NCBI RefSeq assembly: GCF_003366055.1
Contig: NZ_CP025544.1
Coordinates: 372,001 to 436,000, forward strand
Source of the DNA: Candidatus Chromulinivorax destructor
Lineage (GTDB): Bacteria > Babelota > Babeliae > Babelales > Chromulinivoraceae
Reading direction: 5' to 3'
Length of the DNA: 64,000 nucleotides
Of the stretch, positions 1 to 10,212 are shown piece after piece. Both the position numbers and the translations under genes were made by a program. The stretch's first letter is position 1, and every line of letters begins with the position of its first letter. The notes under the pieces are model-generated. The model saw only the letters and a list, made by a program, of their open reading frames with translations, made no database searches and was not told the DNA's origin.

Positions 1-930
1 TAATTTTACATCCATGCGGCCAACAGTTGTTGTTAAAGCTGCAATATTTGCTTTTACCTCTACCCCATTTGTTTCTAAGTTTTCAACGCCAATTTGTATT
101 CTATCTAAACAAACGCGCTGGTTAACCTGCGCAAGCTGTACTCTACCAATAGCTTTATGAATTCCTAGTGAATTAAATGTTTGACCAATTGTCCCATTTG
201 ATTGTTTAATTGCTTTAATTTTATCAATTAAGATATCACGACTATTTTTATCATACATCCAACTTGTATACAATTGAGATACTGCAATAGCTGTTCCTGC
301 TCCTAAAGCACATACTGCTGCTGTAGTTACTAATTTTTGCTGAGTATTATCACTTAACTGAATTTTATCAACCCCAGCAGGAAGATTAATCGTAACATTC
401 GTCGATGTTTTTGGTAGGAACTGTAATGCAGTAATACCTGTTAAAGCACCTGCTCCAGCATACAACGATGATCTCCAGCTTTGTGGCAGCACAAGATTTT
501 TAATAAATGAAAAGCTGCCTGCAATCATTCCATATTTTTCAATTTGCCATGAAGCATCTATGTTTTTAGATTGCATTAAAACATCTGCTAATTGAGCTAA
601 GTTATCCATCTCAATTTTTGATACTTTAATTAAATCTTGAAATGAACTGTCAGACAATGACGCCTGTTGCTCGAGTGTCAAATCAGTGTACGTATCTAAT
701 AAATGATTATATTTATTAATTTGATTTTGTTGGGTTGAAAGAGCTGATTGCAACTCTTTCATGTGCTGATCATGATCAGCATAACCATCTAACTTATGAC
801 ACAATTGTGAAATAGGTGTAAGATCAATTGGCTGTAATTCATTTTGTAAAGATGGTGTATACAAAGAAGAACATGCTTGGCCTGAGTATAAACTCATCAA
901 AATGATACAATATATATTTTTTAAATTCAT
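1..930 (-). CDS. secreted or membrane-anchored hypothetical protein (3' end outside window)
   Basis: The reading frame is open from an ATG at 930 to the left edge, so the C-terminus is missing. The first about 20 residues (MNLKNIYCIILMSLYSGQAC) look like a Sec signal; the Cys at the end leaves a lipoprotein possible. A helical, probably coiled-coil region follows. Two hydrophobic stretches rich in Gly and Ala appear near the middle, around SSLYAGAGALTGITALQF and KLVTTAAVCALGAGTAIAV. A consensus-like promoter lies 60-88 bases upstream. I do not recognise the family. The topology suggests an envelope protein with a periplasmic helical part and a central membrane hairpin. Confidence 0.75.
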   Translation of the reverse strand, partial: MNLKNIYCIILMSLYSGQACSSLYTPSLQNELQPIDLTPISQLCHKLDGYADHDQHMKELQSALSTQQNQINKYNHLLDTYTDLTLEQQASLSDSSFQDLIKVSKIEMDNLAQLADVLMQSKNIDASWQIEKYGMIAGSFSFIKNLVLPQSWRSSLYAGAGALTGITALQFLPKTSTNVTINLPAGVDKIQLSDNTQQKLVTTAAVCALGAGTAIAVSQLYTSWMYDKNSRDILIDKIKAIKQSNGTIGQTFNSLGIHKAIGRVQLAQVNQRVCLDRIQIGVENLETNGVEVKANIAALTTTVGRMDVKL

Positions 931-989
931 TTTTAAGTCCTTGTTTTTACGCATAAAGTATTTTATATACTTCATTCTATATGCTATTA

Positions 990-1018
990 ACTATAAATAG
1001 TTTGCATGACAAGGTCAA
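990..1018 (-). promoter_or_regulatory. sigma70-type promoter of the secreted protein at 1-930
   Basis: On the minus strand TTGACC (1018-1013) and TATAGT (995-990) are separated by exactly 17 bases and lie upstream of the ATG at 930. The rest of the 391-base gap 931-1321 holds only the hairpin at 1250-1287; I see no gene in it. Confidence 0.6.
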
Positions 1019-1249
1019 AAGCCGAGCCTCATTCTTTGCTTTTTCACATAATAAAAACAACGAATCATGACACTTGTTGCCCATAAATAATCTTGGTATC
1101 ATCATGAATCGTTTGCCATAGTAATTTACATTGCTTGAGCAATTATTCAGTTACGTATGTTGAAATTATACATGTATAAAATGGTTTAGAGAATTTTTCT
1201 ATCCGTTCTTAATATAGTTTAATGTAAGATGTAAATAGCTAAGACGTAA

Positions 1250-1287
1250 CAGAACCTCGTAAGATTTATTGTTCTTGCAAGGTTCTG
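1250..1287 (-). terminator. probable terminator hairpin of trpS
   Basis: A 14-bp imperfect inverted repeat (CAGAACCTCGTAAG with CTTGCAAGGTTCTG, 10-base loop) sits just downstream of the trpS stop on the minus strand. The following T tract is weak, so termination efficiency is uncertain. Confidence 0.45.
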
Positions 1288-1321
1288 TTCGATCAATTAA
1301 AAAATCGTATATAAGTCTTAA

Positions 1322-2335
<1,014 letters not shown>

Positions 2336-2433
2336 TTACTTACTTTAAATTTTTATTTACAATCTTCGTTTCTTGCGCTACGAATGTACAAAGCAGTATG
2401 ATGCAAAGCTTGAAAAATCAAAAAAGGAATATC

Positions 2434-3306
2434 ATGATTTCACTTGAATCAATAGTTCATTTTGCAAACAACTATCTACAGATCTACTCACTTGTTGATA
2501 TTGTAGAAATTACATTTTTCATCATAGCTACATTTAAAATATCATCTTGGCTCAATAAAGACTACACAAAACCACTTCTCTTGTATTTTTATTCTTATTT
2601 TGCAATTTTGTTTTGTTCATTCTTTTTCCAATTAACAACCGTTTACCATCTTATGCTTGTCACAGCTCCAATCTATTTTGTCTTGCTTGTTGTGCACCAT
2701 CAAAAAAATTTACAGAAAAATTTTATTCTCTCAAAAAACAAACCATTAACACCTGCAAAAGTAATTCATAAAGAATGGCTTGAAACTTTAATTCGATCAT
2801 GCCTGATAGCTTCACACCATAAAAAAAATGTAACCTGTGTTATTGAACAATCAGACTCTCTTGAGTCCCTTATTAACAAACCCTTTACTATTGATATTCC
2901 TATTCAAAAACATATTATAGATATGCTTTTGGAAAGCATTTCTTACAATGATACAAAGTTAATTCTTGTTGATCGACATGGCACCATTATGAGTATTAAT
3001 GCTTCATGGTCAGATCTTGTTATCAATGAATGTATTTTCAACCAAGTCAGCGAACAGCAGCTTCCCAAAGAGTATGCTAAAATTATTACTGCAAAAACAG
3101 ATGCAATCTTAATTCATATTAACAGCGAAATTCAACATAATTTCATAGGCCATCAAGGAAGGATTGTTGAAAATATGACGGTTGATCAAGCATTAAAACT
3201 TATGAAAAATTTACTTCACAAAAAAGATACTGAAACATCATTACTTAAAGGAATCAACCTTGATCAAAGCAAATCTGCTTCTTTCAGCTCCTTTTATAAA
3301 GATTAA
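2434..3306 (+). CDS. CdaA-like membrane protein with degenerate diadenylate cyclase domain
   Basis: Architecture and neighbourhood match CdaA, the membrane diadenylate cyclase: three hydrophobic helices in the first about 90 residues, then a cytosolic domain with a DAC-like tail (IGHQGRIVENMT matching the usual TKGGEL region). The catalytic signatures are not kept. DGA reads DTK (residues 173-175), the GTRHR segment reads PKEYAKI (211-217) and SEE reads SEI. It is therefore probably inactive or uses another chemistry. The start was set at the ATG at 2434, which has AAAGGA five bases upstream; an ATG at 2398 would add 12 residues. The cdaR-like gene overlaps its 3' end and glmM follows, the classic cdaA-cdaR-glmM order. 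Family assignment is inference from order and topology. Confidence 0.65.
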   Translation: MISLESIVHFANNYLQIYSLVDIVEITFFIIATFKISSWLNKDYTKPLLLYFYSYFAILFCSFFFQLTTVYHLMLVTAPIYFVLLVVHHQKNLQKNFILSKNKPLTPAKVIHKEWLETLIRSCLIASHHKKNVTCVIEQSDSLESLINKPFTIDIPIQKHIIDMLLESISYNDTKLILVDRHGTIMSINASWSDLVINECIFNQVSEQQLPKEYAKIITAKTDAILIHINSEIQHNFIGHQGRIVENMTVDQALKLMKNLLHKKDTETSLLKGINLDQSKSASFSSFYKD

Positions 3307-3637
3307 TGCTTGTATTATTGGTTATGGAATTTGGATTATTTTTAGTCAATCACAAGTTATTACTCATACCATCCAAGTTCCTGTCTGCTTTTATAAAATA
3401 GCAGAGAATCAAGAAATTATAGCACCTGATATGATTAACATTATCATTTCAGCTCAACGTAAAATATTGCAAAAATTTGATGCTTACAACAGCGCAATTC
3501 ATCTTGATGCATCGATACTTGATCTGGGTAATAATCATATTATGCTTGGAAAAGAAAATCTTTTTTTACCTGATGAAATTAACCTGGTAAACTTAATCCC
3601 GTCACACCTACAAATTCAATTACAAAAAACTGAGTAA
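3260..3637 (+). CDS. CdaR/YbbR-like protein, single YbbR domain
   Basis: A short protein of 125 residues with one N-terminal membrane segment (about residues 12-30) and one beta-rich domain resembling a YbbR repeat, with the P-x-x-V pattern and LFLPDEINLVNLIPSHLQI near the end. CdaR proteins of Firmicutes carry several YbbR domains and modulate CdaA; this one has a single domain. It starts at a TTG with AAAGGA seven bases upstream, overlaps the cdaA-like gene by 47 bases and ends four bases before glmM, so translation is probably coupled. Function is inferred from position and fold. Confidence 0.6.
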   Translation: MIKANLLLSAPFIKINACIIGYGIWIIFSQSQVITHTIQVPVCFYKIAENQEIIAPDMINIIISAQRKILQKFDAYNSAIHLDASILDLGNNHIMLGKENLFLPDEINLVNLIPSHLQIQLQKTE

Positions 3638-3641
3638 TCTT

Positions 3642-4946
3642 ATGAAACATATTTTTGGAACCGATGGTATTCGTGATAAAATTCATCATGGAGCGCTAGC
3701 TCAAGAAAATTTACGTCAACTTGGTCATGCAATTGGACAATGGGCCGCTCATAATTTTGAAAAACGTGTGAAAATTTTAATAGGATCTGACACACGGTCA
3801 TCGTGCAATTCAATCTTGCAAGAATTATCAAAAAGTCTTTTGCAATATAATATAGAACTTTGCAATGGTGATATTATTCCAACGCCAGTTGTTTGCAAGT
3901 TGGTTCGTGAGGAAGATTTTGATTTAGGAATTATTATATCTGCATCACATAATTCTGCAGAATATAATGGTATTAAAATTGTGAAAAAAAATTCAAAATT
4001 ATCAGCTTTTACAGAAGGCGCAATTACGCAACTGTATCATCATGAAATTTTCATTGATCAACCAACTGTAAATACCTTACAACCATATGATCAAGCAAGC
4101 CAATTGTATGAAATTTTCATTACTGCATGGTTTGAATCAGACTTTTTAGAAAATAAAAAAATCGTTATTGATTGTGCTCACGGAGCAACATATAAACTTG
4201 CACCAAAAATATTTGAACATTTTAATGCACAAGTTATTACGATTAATAACAATCCTGATGGATACAATATAAATTTACAATCAGGATCAACACATCCAGA
4301 AACTATTTCTGCTGCAGTATTGCAACACCAAGCTGATTGGGGTATTGCTTTTGATGGTGATGGAGACCGCGTATTGCTTGTGGATAAGGATGGTAATACC
4401 TATGATGGTGATGATATCTTAACGGTGCTTTCTGAACATGCTTTATTTAAAAAATCCTCAGTTGTTGGAACTATCATGAGTAACCAAGCACTTGGTAAGC
4501 ATTTACAACAAAAAAATAAAGTGTTTTTCAGAGCTTCTGTTGGCGATAAACAGGTATACACGATGATGCAGCAATACCATGCTATGATTGGTGGCGAACC
4601 ATCTGGTCATATTATTGTAGAACCTTTTTCATTTGCTGGTGATGGAATATTCACCTCTCTTTTATTTCTTGATACGATCATAAAAGAAAATATAAAATTA
4701 CCGCTGCTACAAAAATTTGCACAAGTTTCAACTCAGATTAAAGTAACTGAAAAACGTGATTTAACAGAATACGTATATGCATCGATTATTAAAAAATATG
4801 AAGAAATGGTACAACCAGGCAGATTGATTATTCGTTATTCAGGAACTGAACCAGTATTAAGAATTATGGTAGAAAGTGATACCCAAGAGAAATCTATGAT
4901 GATTTCATCTCAATTACAAAATGAATTACAAAATCTTCTAGGATAA
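3642..4946 (+). CDS. glmM: phosphoglucosamine mutase
   Basis: Converts glucosamine-6-phosphate to glucosamine-1-phosphate, the route to UDP-GlcNAc and so to peptidoglycan. All signatures are visible in the 434 residues: FGTDGIRD at the N-terminus, the phosphoserine loop SASHN with Ser102, the metal loop DGDGDR at 238-243, the sugar loop GGEPSGH at 317-323 and the phosphate-binding loop RYSGTEP at 398-404. The GEPSGH form favours GlmM over phosphomannomutase. It is third in the cdaA-like operon, the position where GlmM binds and restrains CdaA in Firmicutes. Confidence 0.95.
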   Translation: MKHIFGTDGIRDKIHHGALAQENLRQLGHAIGQWAAHNFEKRVKILIGSDTRSSCNSILQELSKSLLQYNIELCNGDIIPTPVVCKLVREEDFDLGIIISASHNSAEYNGIKIVKKNSKLSAFTEGAITQLYHHEIFIDQPTVNTLQPYDQASQLYEIFITAWFESDFLENKKIVIDCAHGATYKLAPKIFEHFNAQVITINNNPDGYNINLQSGSTHPETISAAVLQHQADWGIAFDGDGDRVLLVDKDGNTYDGDDILTVLSEHALFKKSSVVGTIMSNQALGKHLQQKNKVFFRASVGDKQVYTMMQQYHAMIGGEPSGHIIVEPFSFAGDGIFTSLLFLDTIIKENIKLPLLQKFAQVSTQIKVTEKRDLTEYVYASIIKKYEEMVQPGRLIIRYSGTEPVLRIMVESDTQEKSMMISSQLQNELQNLLG

Positions 4947-4953
4947 AACGATT

Positions 4954-5595
4954 ATGGTCAAATTTTATTACCTAAAAAAGCTCTATAAACAGTTTAAAAA
5001 ATTGTTTATAAAAGGTCTTATTTTCATATTGCCAATCGCAATAACTGTTTCATTGTTCAACTTTTGCTTTAACTTAATTATAAGCTGGTTAGTGCCACTA
5101 CGACGCCTTCATGTACCTATGTTAGAAGCTATTCCTTATTATGAAATATTGGTAGTTGTACTATTTATTGTGGCTGTTGGTCTTTTTTTACAAGCATTTA
5201 TCTTAAAGCCAATTATTCAATTTGTTGAAGATATTTTTGGAAAAATACCTTTAATTCGTACCGTATACTTTGGAACAAAGCAATTAATAGCTGCTTTTTC
5301 AGGACAAGAAAAATCGAGCTTTAAAGATGTTGTGTACGTTGAATTTCCTCGGCCAGGAATTTATAGCCTTGGATTTTTAACAAGTGAAGTGCAGCCAGAA
5401 ATCGCTCCTGACACAAATCAAACCTATTACAATATTTACATTCCAACAACACCAAATCCAACGACTGGTTTTTTTGTTATTTTAACTCGAGACCAATTTA
5501 AACATGCAAATATATCACGACAAGATGCTGTAGCATTAATTATTTCGGGTGGAATTTTACAACCTGGAAAAGCTAAAGAAGTCGATAAAGACTAA
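4954..5595 (+). CDS. DUF502 family membrane protein
   Basis: 213 residues with two strong membrane helices (about residues 18-42 and 62-85) and a soluble beta-rich C-terminal half. The layout and the motifs GKIPLIRTVY, VEFPRPGIYSLGF and PTTPNPTTGF fit the DUF502 family, whose role is unknown. It begins seven bases after glmM and ends before a strong terminator, so it is the last gene of the cdaA-like operon. Membrane location is seen; function is not assigned. Confidence 0.85.
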   Translation: MVKFYYLKKLYKQFKKLFIKGLIFILPIAITVSLFNFCFNLIISWLVPLRRLHVPMLEAIPYYEILVVVLFIVAVGLFLQAFILKPIIQFVEDIFGKIPLIRTVYFGTKQLIAAFSGQEKSSFKDVVYVEFPRPGIYSLGFLTSEVQPEIAPDTNQTYYNIYIPTTPNPTTGFFVILTRDQFKHANISRQDAVALIISGGILQPGKAKEVDKD

Positions 5596-5623
5596 TAAAT
5601 TAAATTACCTAATCTTACAAAAT

Positions 5624-5660
5624 AAAAAGAGCAGTCATCTTACAAGAGCTGCTCTTTTTA
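5624..5660. terminator. bidirectional rho-independent terminator
   Basis: AAAAAGAGCAG pairs with CTGCTCTTTTT around a 14-base loop. The A tract and T tract serve the DUF502 gene on plus and the ankyrin gene on minus, which converge here. Confidence 0.85.
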
Positions 5661-5668
5661 TTTTATAT

Positions 5669-6751
5669 TTAAGGTCTTACTTCTGCGTGAGCTACTGGAT
5701 ATTGAGTTCCACCCAATTCATTATTTGGATATCCAATAGCAGTCGGAATCTCATCTGTAAATGTATTAGATACTATCGAATAAGCATCCACTTCATCTAA
5801 ATAACTTTTGATTGCAAGTCGTTTTTGATTTTCGGGATCTTCTTGTAGTTTAATATTTGCAAATTCAATTGATGATTGGCCACACATATTTTGCTTATTT
5901 ACATCAGCTCCATTAGTTACTAATAGCTTTACCATTGACAAAGATTCATTGGCAATTGCATCATGCAAAGGCGTTGCATTATATCCTAAATCTATATCGG
6001 CGCCAGCATTGAGCAATAATGTAACAATGTCGAATTTATCATCGCCAGCTGCTATTTGTAGCATCCCAAACATGTTAAGATCTAAACATGCTTCTTCATC
6101 TAAATATGCTTCTTGTGGCATCATTAAAATGTTAGGATTTCCACCTTCTTCTACATATGCTTTAAGCGCCCCATTATCATTAAGCAATCTATCAAACTGT
6201 ATTTTAGGTATACTATTCACTGGCCATTTTCCAGTTTGTTGAAAAGATAAATTTTCTAAAATTTTTTTAATTTCAAGCCGATTAAGATCATTTGCATGCA
6301 TACTAGATTGAGTTATTGCCAAATCAATTGCTGTTTGACATTGCAAATCTCCTTTGTAAATATTTGCTCCATGTTCTACTAATAATTTTACCATGTCAAG
6401 AGATTTGCTTTTAATTGCAGCATGTAAAGGACTGCTATAATAACCAATTATTTTTTTAGTTCCATCACCTGGGTACAATGGTTGTGCTAAATTGACATCT
6501 GCGCCAGCAGATATCAGACGAGTGACTATTTCAAAATTGTTTTTATAAACAAAACGTCCTAATAAATTATAAATATTAGGGTTTCCACCGCCATCTAAAT
6601 ATGCTTTAACTACATCATCATCATTAACAAAGCTCTTAAACTGTTCATCAGGCATAAAAATTGGTGTCAATGCTTGAGAAGCGAAAATTAAACTTCCTTT
6701 AATGCACACACAAACGATAATCATTAATTCTAGTTTTTTAATTAATTTCAT
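5669..6751 (-). CDS. secreted ankyrin-repeat protein with internally duplicated halves
   Basis: 360 residues with a Sec signal (hydrophobic core about residues 8-24, LIFASQA cleavage region). Two homologous blocks follow, about residues 36-165 and 190-330. Each begins with a variable pre-repeat containing GGNPNI and continues with ankyrin units such as LHAAIKSKSLDMVKLLVEHG and LHDAIANESLSMVKLLVTNG. Ankyrin repeats are protein-binding surfaces and exported ones are common in host-associated bacteria; a target cannot be read from the sequence. The start has AAGGGAAG upstream. A diverged TIR element lies in its upstream region (6936-7093), and the gene ends on a shared terminator. Confidence 0.85.
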   Translation of the reverse strand: MKLIKKLELMIIVCVCIKGSLIFASQALTPIFMPDEQFKSFVNDDDVVKAYLDGGGNPNIYNLLGRFVYKNNFEIVTRLISAGADVNLAQPLYPGDGTKKIIGYYSSPLHAAIKSKSLDMVKLLVEHGANIYKGDLQCQTAIDLAITQSSMHANDLNRLEIKKILENLSFQQTGKWPVNSIPKIQFDRLLNDNGALKAYVEEGGNPNILMMPQEAYLDEEACLDLNMFGMLQIAAGDDKFDIVTLLLNAGADIDLGYNATPLHDAIANESLSMVKLLVTNGADVNKQNMCGQSSIEFANIKLQEDPENQKRLAIKSYLDEVDAYSIVSNTFTDEIPTAIGYPNNELGGTQYPVAHAEVRP

Positions 6752-6935
6752 TATAAACTTCCCTTATTGTTAAATTTCAATTTAAATTAAGATAATTATA
6801 ATAACAATGCATTTAATTTCATAAAGAAATCGACAGTCGTGATAATAATTACTCAAATTTACCAACAGGAGGATTCCTTCTTGCTTAACTTAAAACAATT
6901 TTAAACAAGCAAATATATTACACCTAGTTGCGTTC

Positions 6936-7093
6936 TATGAACCAAATTTAAAAGTAGTATAAAAACCTATAATTTCGCTGTGCTCATCTCAGGATGCAGT
7001 AGTAGCAAGGATCACTACACGCTTTTTTATTTCAAAAAAGAAGAAGACACAGGAATTTTCATAGAAACCGCAGGGCAAAATTACATAATAAAA
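6936..7093 (+). repeat. TIR element family, copy A (3' end lost)
   Basis: Starts with the family terminus ATGAACCAAATTT and continues through the CCTATAATTTCGCTGTGCTC and ACGCTTTTTT segments to TCATAGAAACC and GGGCAAAATT; the right terminus is missing. It occupies most of the 358-base gap 6752-7109 between the ankyrin gene and the delta-subunit gene. No gene is seen in that gap. Confidence 0.75.
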
Positions 7094-7109
7094 GATCTGC
7101 TCTTTTTAG

Positions 7110-8066
7110 TTACTTAAATTTATTACCAAAGAATTTGATATACAACTTATCTATTTCATAACTATTACCACCATTTTTTAAAGCTATATCAATCTGATAC
7201 ATAGCTTGATGAAAACCTTGTAATTCGCAAGGCTGATACATTTTATATGTCTGCTTTAAAAATGAAAATGGTAACCCAAAGCTAACTTGCTTTGCAGCGG
7301 CATAATTTTCTGAATTTGTGAATCGAATAAAGAAATATGCTCGATAGACTTGATCAGACCAATAAGAAACCCAAAACATATCTGAGTACAATGGTTTAAT
7401 CTGTAGCCACAATTTAAAAAAGTCTTTTTCTTTTTTTTCAAAAAAAAGCTGACTTAACGTAAATAATGACGTGTCAGTTGTTACAAGTCGTGCTACCCAG
7501 GATTGATAAAAAATTCTTGAATCAGTTCCAAGTAAATCTTGATAGTTTTTAAGTAAAAATAATTCATCTAATGAGTAACTATTTTTAAGCTTGTATATTT
7601 GAGTTAAGAAAAATAGTATCTTCTTCGATTGTTCAAGATCAGACGTCGACCATAAGAGCTTTGCATCATCAAAAAAATATCTATCCTTGATTGTGACTAA
7701 AGAAATATGCTTTTGTTGCTCTAACGATGTTTTTGTATCAAAAAAAGCTATAATTGTATGCGGGCCTTGATAGCTCATGCAATATTTAATAATATCATCT
7801 TTTTGTTTTAACTTTAAAGCAGATGCATCAGCAATCCAATACACACAACTCATTCCTAAAAATGATGTTGATAACTGTGATTTAAAGTTAAAATCATTGG
7901 ACTGAATATCAATCATTTTCACATCGCATGATACTTGTGATTTTAATGAATCAAAAAATTGAGTAAAAAAAAGATGCGGATACACAGCGCCTTGAATAAG
8001 GATAACTGATACTTCATCATTTTCTATAAGAGATGGTGCTTTTTTTATAAATTGGGAAAGTTCCAT
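7110..8066 (-). CDS. probable DNA polymerase III subunit delta (clamp loader)
   Basis: 318 residues, close to the usual length of HolA, the clamp-loader subunit that opens the sliding clamp. The N-terminal VSVILIQGAVYPHLFFTQFF resembles the opening strand and helix of delta. The C-terminus (FHQAMYQIDIALKNGG, then a short leucine-rich helix) resembles the characteristic end with LxxxD..LK.G. The protein is very divergent and lacks a diagnostic catalytic motif because delta is not an ATPase. It could be an unrelated helical protein. It ends upstream of copy A and starts next to the pnp terminator. Confidence 0.5.
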   Translation of the reverse strand: MELSQFIKKAPSLIENDEVSVILIQGAVYPHLFFTQFFDSLKSQVSCDVKMIDIQSNDFNFKSQLSTSFLGMSCVYWIADASALKLKQKDDIIKYCMSYQGPHTIIAFFDTKTSLEQQKHISLVTIKDRYFFDDAKLLWSTSDLEQSKKILFFLTQIYKLKNSYSLDELFLLKNYQDLLGTDSRIFYQSWVARLVTTDTSLFTLSQLFFEKKEKDFFKLWLQIKPLYSDMFWVSYWSDQVYRAYFFIRFTNSENYAAAKQVSFGLPFSFLKQTYKMYQPCELQGFHQAMYQIDIALKNGGNSYEIDKLYIKFFGNKFK

Positions 8067-8082
8067 GAGAACCTAGATATAG

Positions 8083-8115
8083 AAAAAGGAGCATAGGTTA
8101 TATGCTCCTTTTTTT
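8083..8115 (-). terminator. terminator of the rpsO-pnp transcript
   Basis: AAAAAGGAGCATA and TATGCTCCTTTTT form a 13-bp stem with a five-base loop, directly after the pnp stop on the minus strand. T tracts exist on both strands. Confidence 0.85.
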
Positions 8116-8120
8116 AGTTT

Positions 8121-10205
8121 TTATGCTGTTAAACCTAAGCGAATTTTGCCGCTTTCTTTTTCATATTCAAGAACAACAACTTTGATTTTGCTTCCGACTG
8201 GATAATATTTATCCATTTCGTTTTGCTTATCGCGAGCTATTTTTGAAATATGTACCAGACCAGCTTTACCTGGAGCAATATCAACAAATAAACCAAATTC
8301 AGCTATACGAGCTATTTCGCCATCAAGAACCATTCCTTGATCAACTTGATCAGCAAGTATTTTAACCCAAAGGATAGCTAAATCGATGCCTTCTTTGTTT
8401 TTGCCATAGATGTTAACATCTGAGCCTTCAATGTCAATTGTTGTGCCAGTTTTTTCAATAATTTCTTTAATTATTTTTCCACCAGAACCAATAACACCAC
8501 CAACTTTATTTGGATCAATCGAGATAGAATAGAAACGCGGAACCAATGGAGACATTTCTTTGCTTGGTTCAGACATAACTTTGCTCATTTCACCAAGAAT
8601 ATGTAAACGAGCTTGCTTTGCCTGTTCTAATGCTTTTGCAAATACAGAACGTGGTAAACCACCTTTATATTTGATATCCATCTGAATCGCATTAATGCCT
8701 TCTGTTGTACCAGCAACTTTAAAATCCATTAAACCTAATGAATCTTCAAATCCAGTAATATCAGTAATAGCTTGGAATATTCCAGGTTGTCCTTCTAAAA
8801 GACCCATGGCAATACCAGCAACCATTCCTTTAATTGGAACACCCGCATTCATTAATGCCATAGTTGTTCCACACACAGTAGCCATTGAACTTGAACCGTT
8901 AGATTCTAAAATATCTGAAATCACTCGTGTTGTATAAGGGAATTCTACTTTAGTTGGCATAACACGTGCAATTGCTGACTGAGCAAGATGTCCATGACCA
9001 ATTTCTCTGCGGCCTGGACCGCGTAAAGGTTTAACTTCACCAGTAGAAAATGGAGGGAAGTTGTAATGAAGCATGAAACTTGATTCAACTGGATCATCAC
9101 TCATAATATCATCAGTTTTTTGAGCATCTTTACCACTACCAAGCGTAACACTCACTAAAGCTTGTGTTTGACCTCGTTGGAATAAAGAAGAACCATGCAC
9201 TGACGATAAGAAACCAACTTCTGTTGAAATTTCACGTACTTTATCAAAAGGTCTTCCATCAACTCGTTTGCCACGACGAACAATTTCAGTTGCAATTTTT
9301 TGCTCTAAAATTGTATCAATAACAAAATTAAGTTCTAATTTACCATGCAACAAAGCAATAGCTTCTGCATGTAAAAGATGGAAATCTTCAAATATCGATT
9401 TAATCGCTGCGCTTAAATCTTCTTTTTTAGGTCCAGCATTAAAAATTCTATCAATAACATCTGCTGTAATAAATTCAGTTGCTCGTGCGCTCCACACATG
9501 CCAATCAATGTGGTTAGATTCAGAAGTAGATTTAACAACTTGCAATTCTTTTGCAATTTCTTGCTGCCATACAACTTGCTTACGAATAACATCATGTGCT
9601 AAAAAGAATGCTTCAATCATTTCATTTTCAGAAATACCTGCAGCCGATCCTTCAACCATGCAAATACCATCATAGGTACCAGCGATAATTAATTTAACAT
9701 CAGATAAAATGTCTTCATCTGCAGTTGGATCCATAATCCATTGGCCATTAATTCGACCAACTTGAACAGCACCTACTGGCTCTAAGAAAGGAACTCGTGA
9801 TATTGTCAATGCAATTGATGTCCCTATAAGCGCCAATACTGCTGATGGAGCATTTCTATCAACTGAATACACTGTTGATAGAGCTTGCACTGAGTTAAAG
9901 AAGTACGTTGGAAATAAAGGACGTATAGAACGGTCAATTAAACGAGCCGTCAAAACTTCTTTATCAGATGATCGACCTTCTCGCTTTAAATATCCACCAG
10001 GAATTTTACCCCCTGCTGAAAACAGTTCGCGATAATCTACCATTAATGGTAAAAATCCAGGAAAATCCTTCGATTCAGCCATAACAACAGTTGTTAAAAT
10101 CGCTGTACCGCCTTTTCTCAACCAAGCAGAACCGTCTGCTTGTTGCGCCATCTTGCCAATTTCTACTTCTAGGCCAAGCTCATCTAATCTAAAAGTTTTT
10201 TTCAT
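8121..10205 (-). CDS. pnp: polyribonucleotide nucleotidyltransferase (PNPase)
   Basis: Phosphorolytic 3'-5' exoribonuclease of mRNA decay. The 694 residues have the full order: two RNase PH domains (first about 1-220, second about 300-530, with the RGQTQAL and GPGRREIGHG signatures), a helical linker, a KH domain with GSGGKIIKEI near 577-586 and an S1 domain beginning GMVLDGEIARIAEFGLFV. Nothing is missing. It lies eight bases after rpsO, the common rpsO-pnp pair, and ends at a strong terminator. Confidence 0.97.
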   Translation of the reverse strand: MKKTFRLDELGLEVEIGKMAQQADGSAWLRKGGTAILTTVVMAESKDFPGFLPLMVDYRELFSAGGKIPGGYLKREGRSSDKEVLTARLIDRSIRPLFPTYFFNSVQALSTVYSVDRNAPSAVLALIGTSIALTISRVPFLEPVGAVQVGRINGQWIMDPTADEDILSDVKLIIAGTYDGICMVEGSAAGISENEMIEAFFLAHDVIRKQVVWQQEIAKELQVVKSTSESNHIDWHVWSARATEFITADVIDRIFNAGPKKEDLSAAIKSIFEDFHLLHAEAIALLHGKLELNFVIDTILEQKIATEIVRRGKRVDGRPFDKVREISTEVGFLSSVHGSSLFQRGQTQALVSVTLGSGKDAQKTDDIMSDDPVESSFMLHYNFPPFSTGEVKPLRGPGRREIGHGHLAQSAIARVMPTKVEFPYTTRVISDILESNGSSSMATVCGTTMALMNAGVPIKGMVAGIAMGLLEGQPGIFQAITDITGFEDSLGLMDFKVAGTTEGINAIQMDIKYKGGLPRSVFAKALEQAKQARLHILGEMSKVMSEPSKEMSPLVPRFYSISIDPNKVGGVIGSGGKIIKEIIEKTGTTIDIEGSDVNIYGKNKEGIDLAILWVKILADQVDQGMVLDGEIARIAEFGLFVDIAPGKAGLVHISKIARDKQNEMDKYYPVGSKIKVVVLEYEKESGKIRLGLTA

Positions 10206-10212
10206 ACGTATC

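Noticed and set aside
5549-5800. 83-codon plus frame over the DUF502 end and terminator
   Set aside because: It crosses a strong bidirectional terminator and the antisense of the ankyrin gene.
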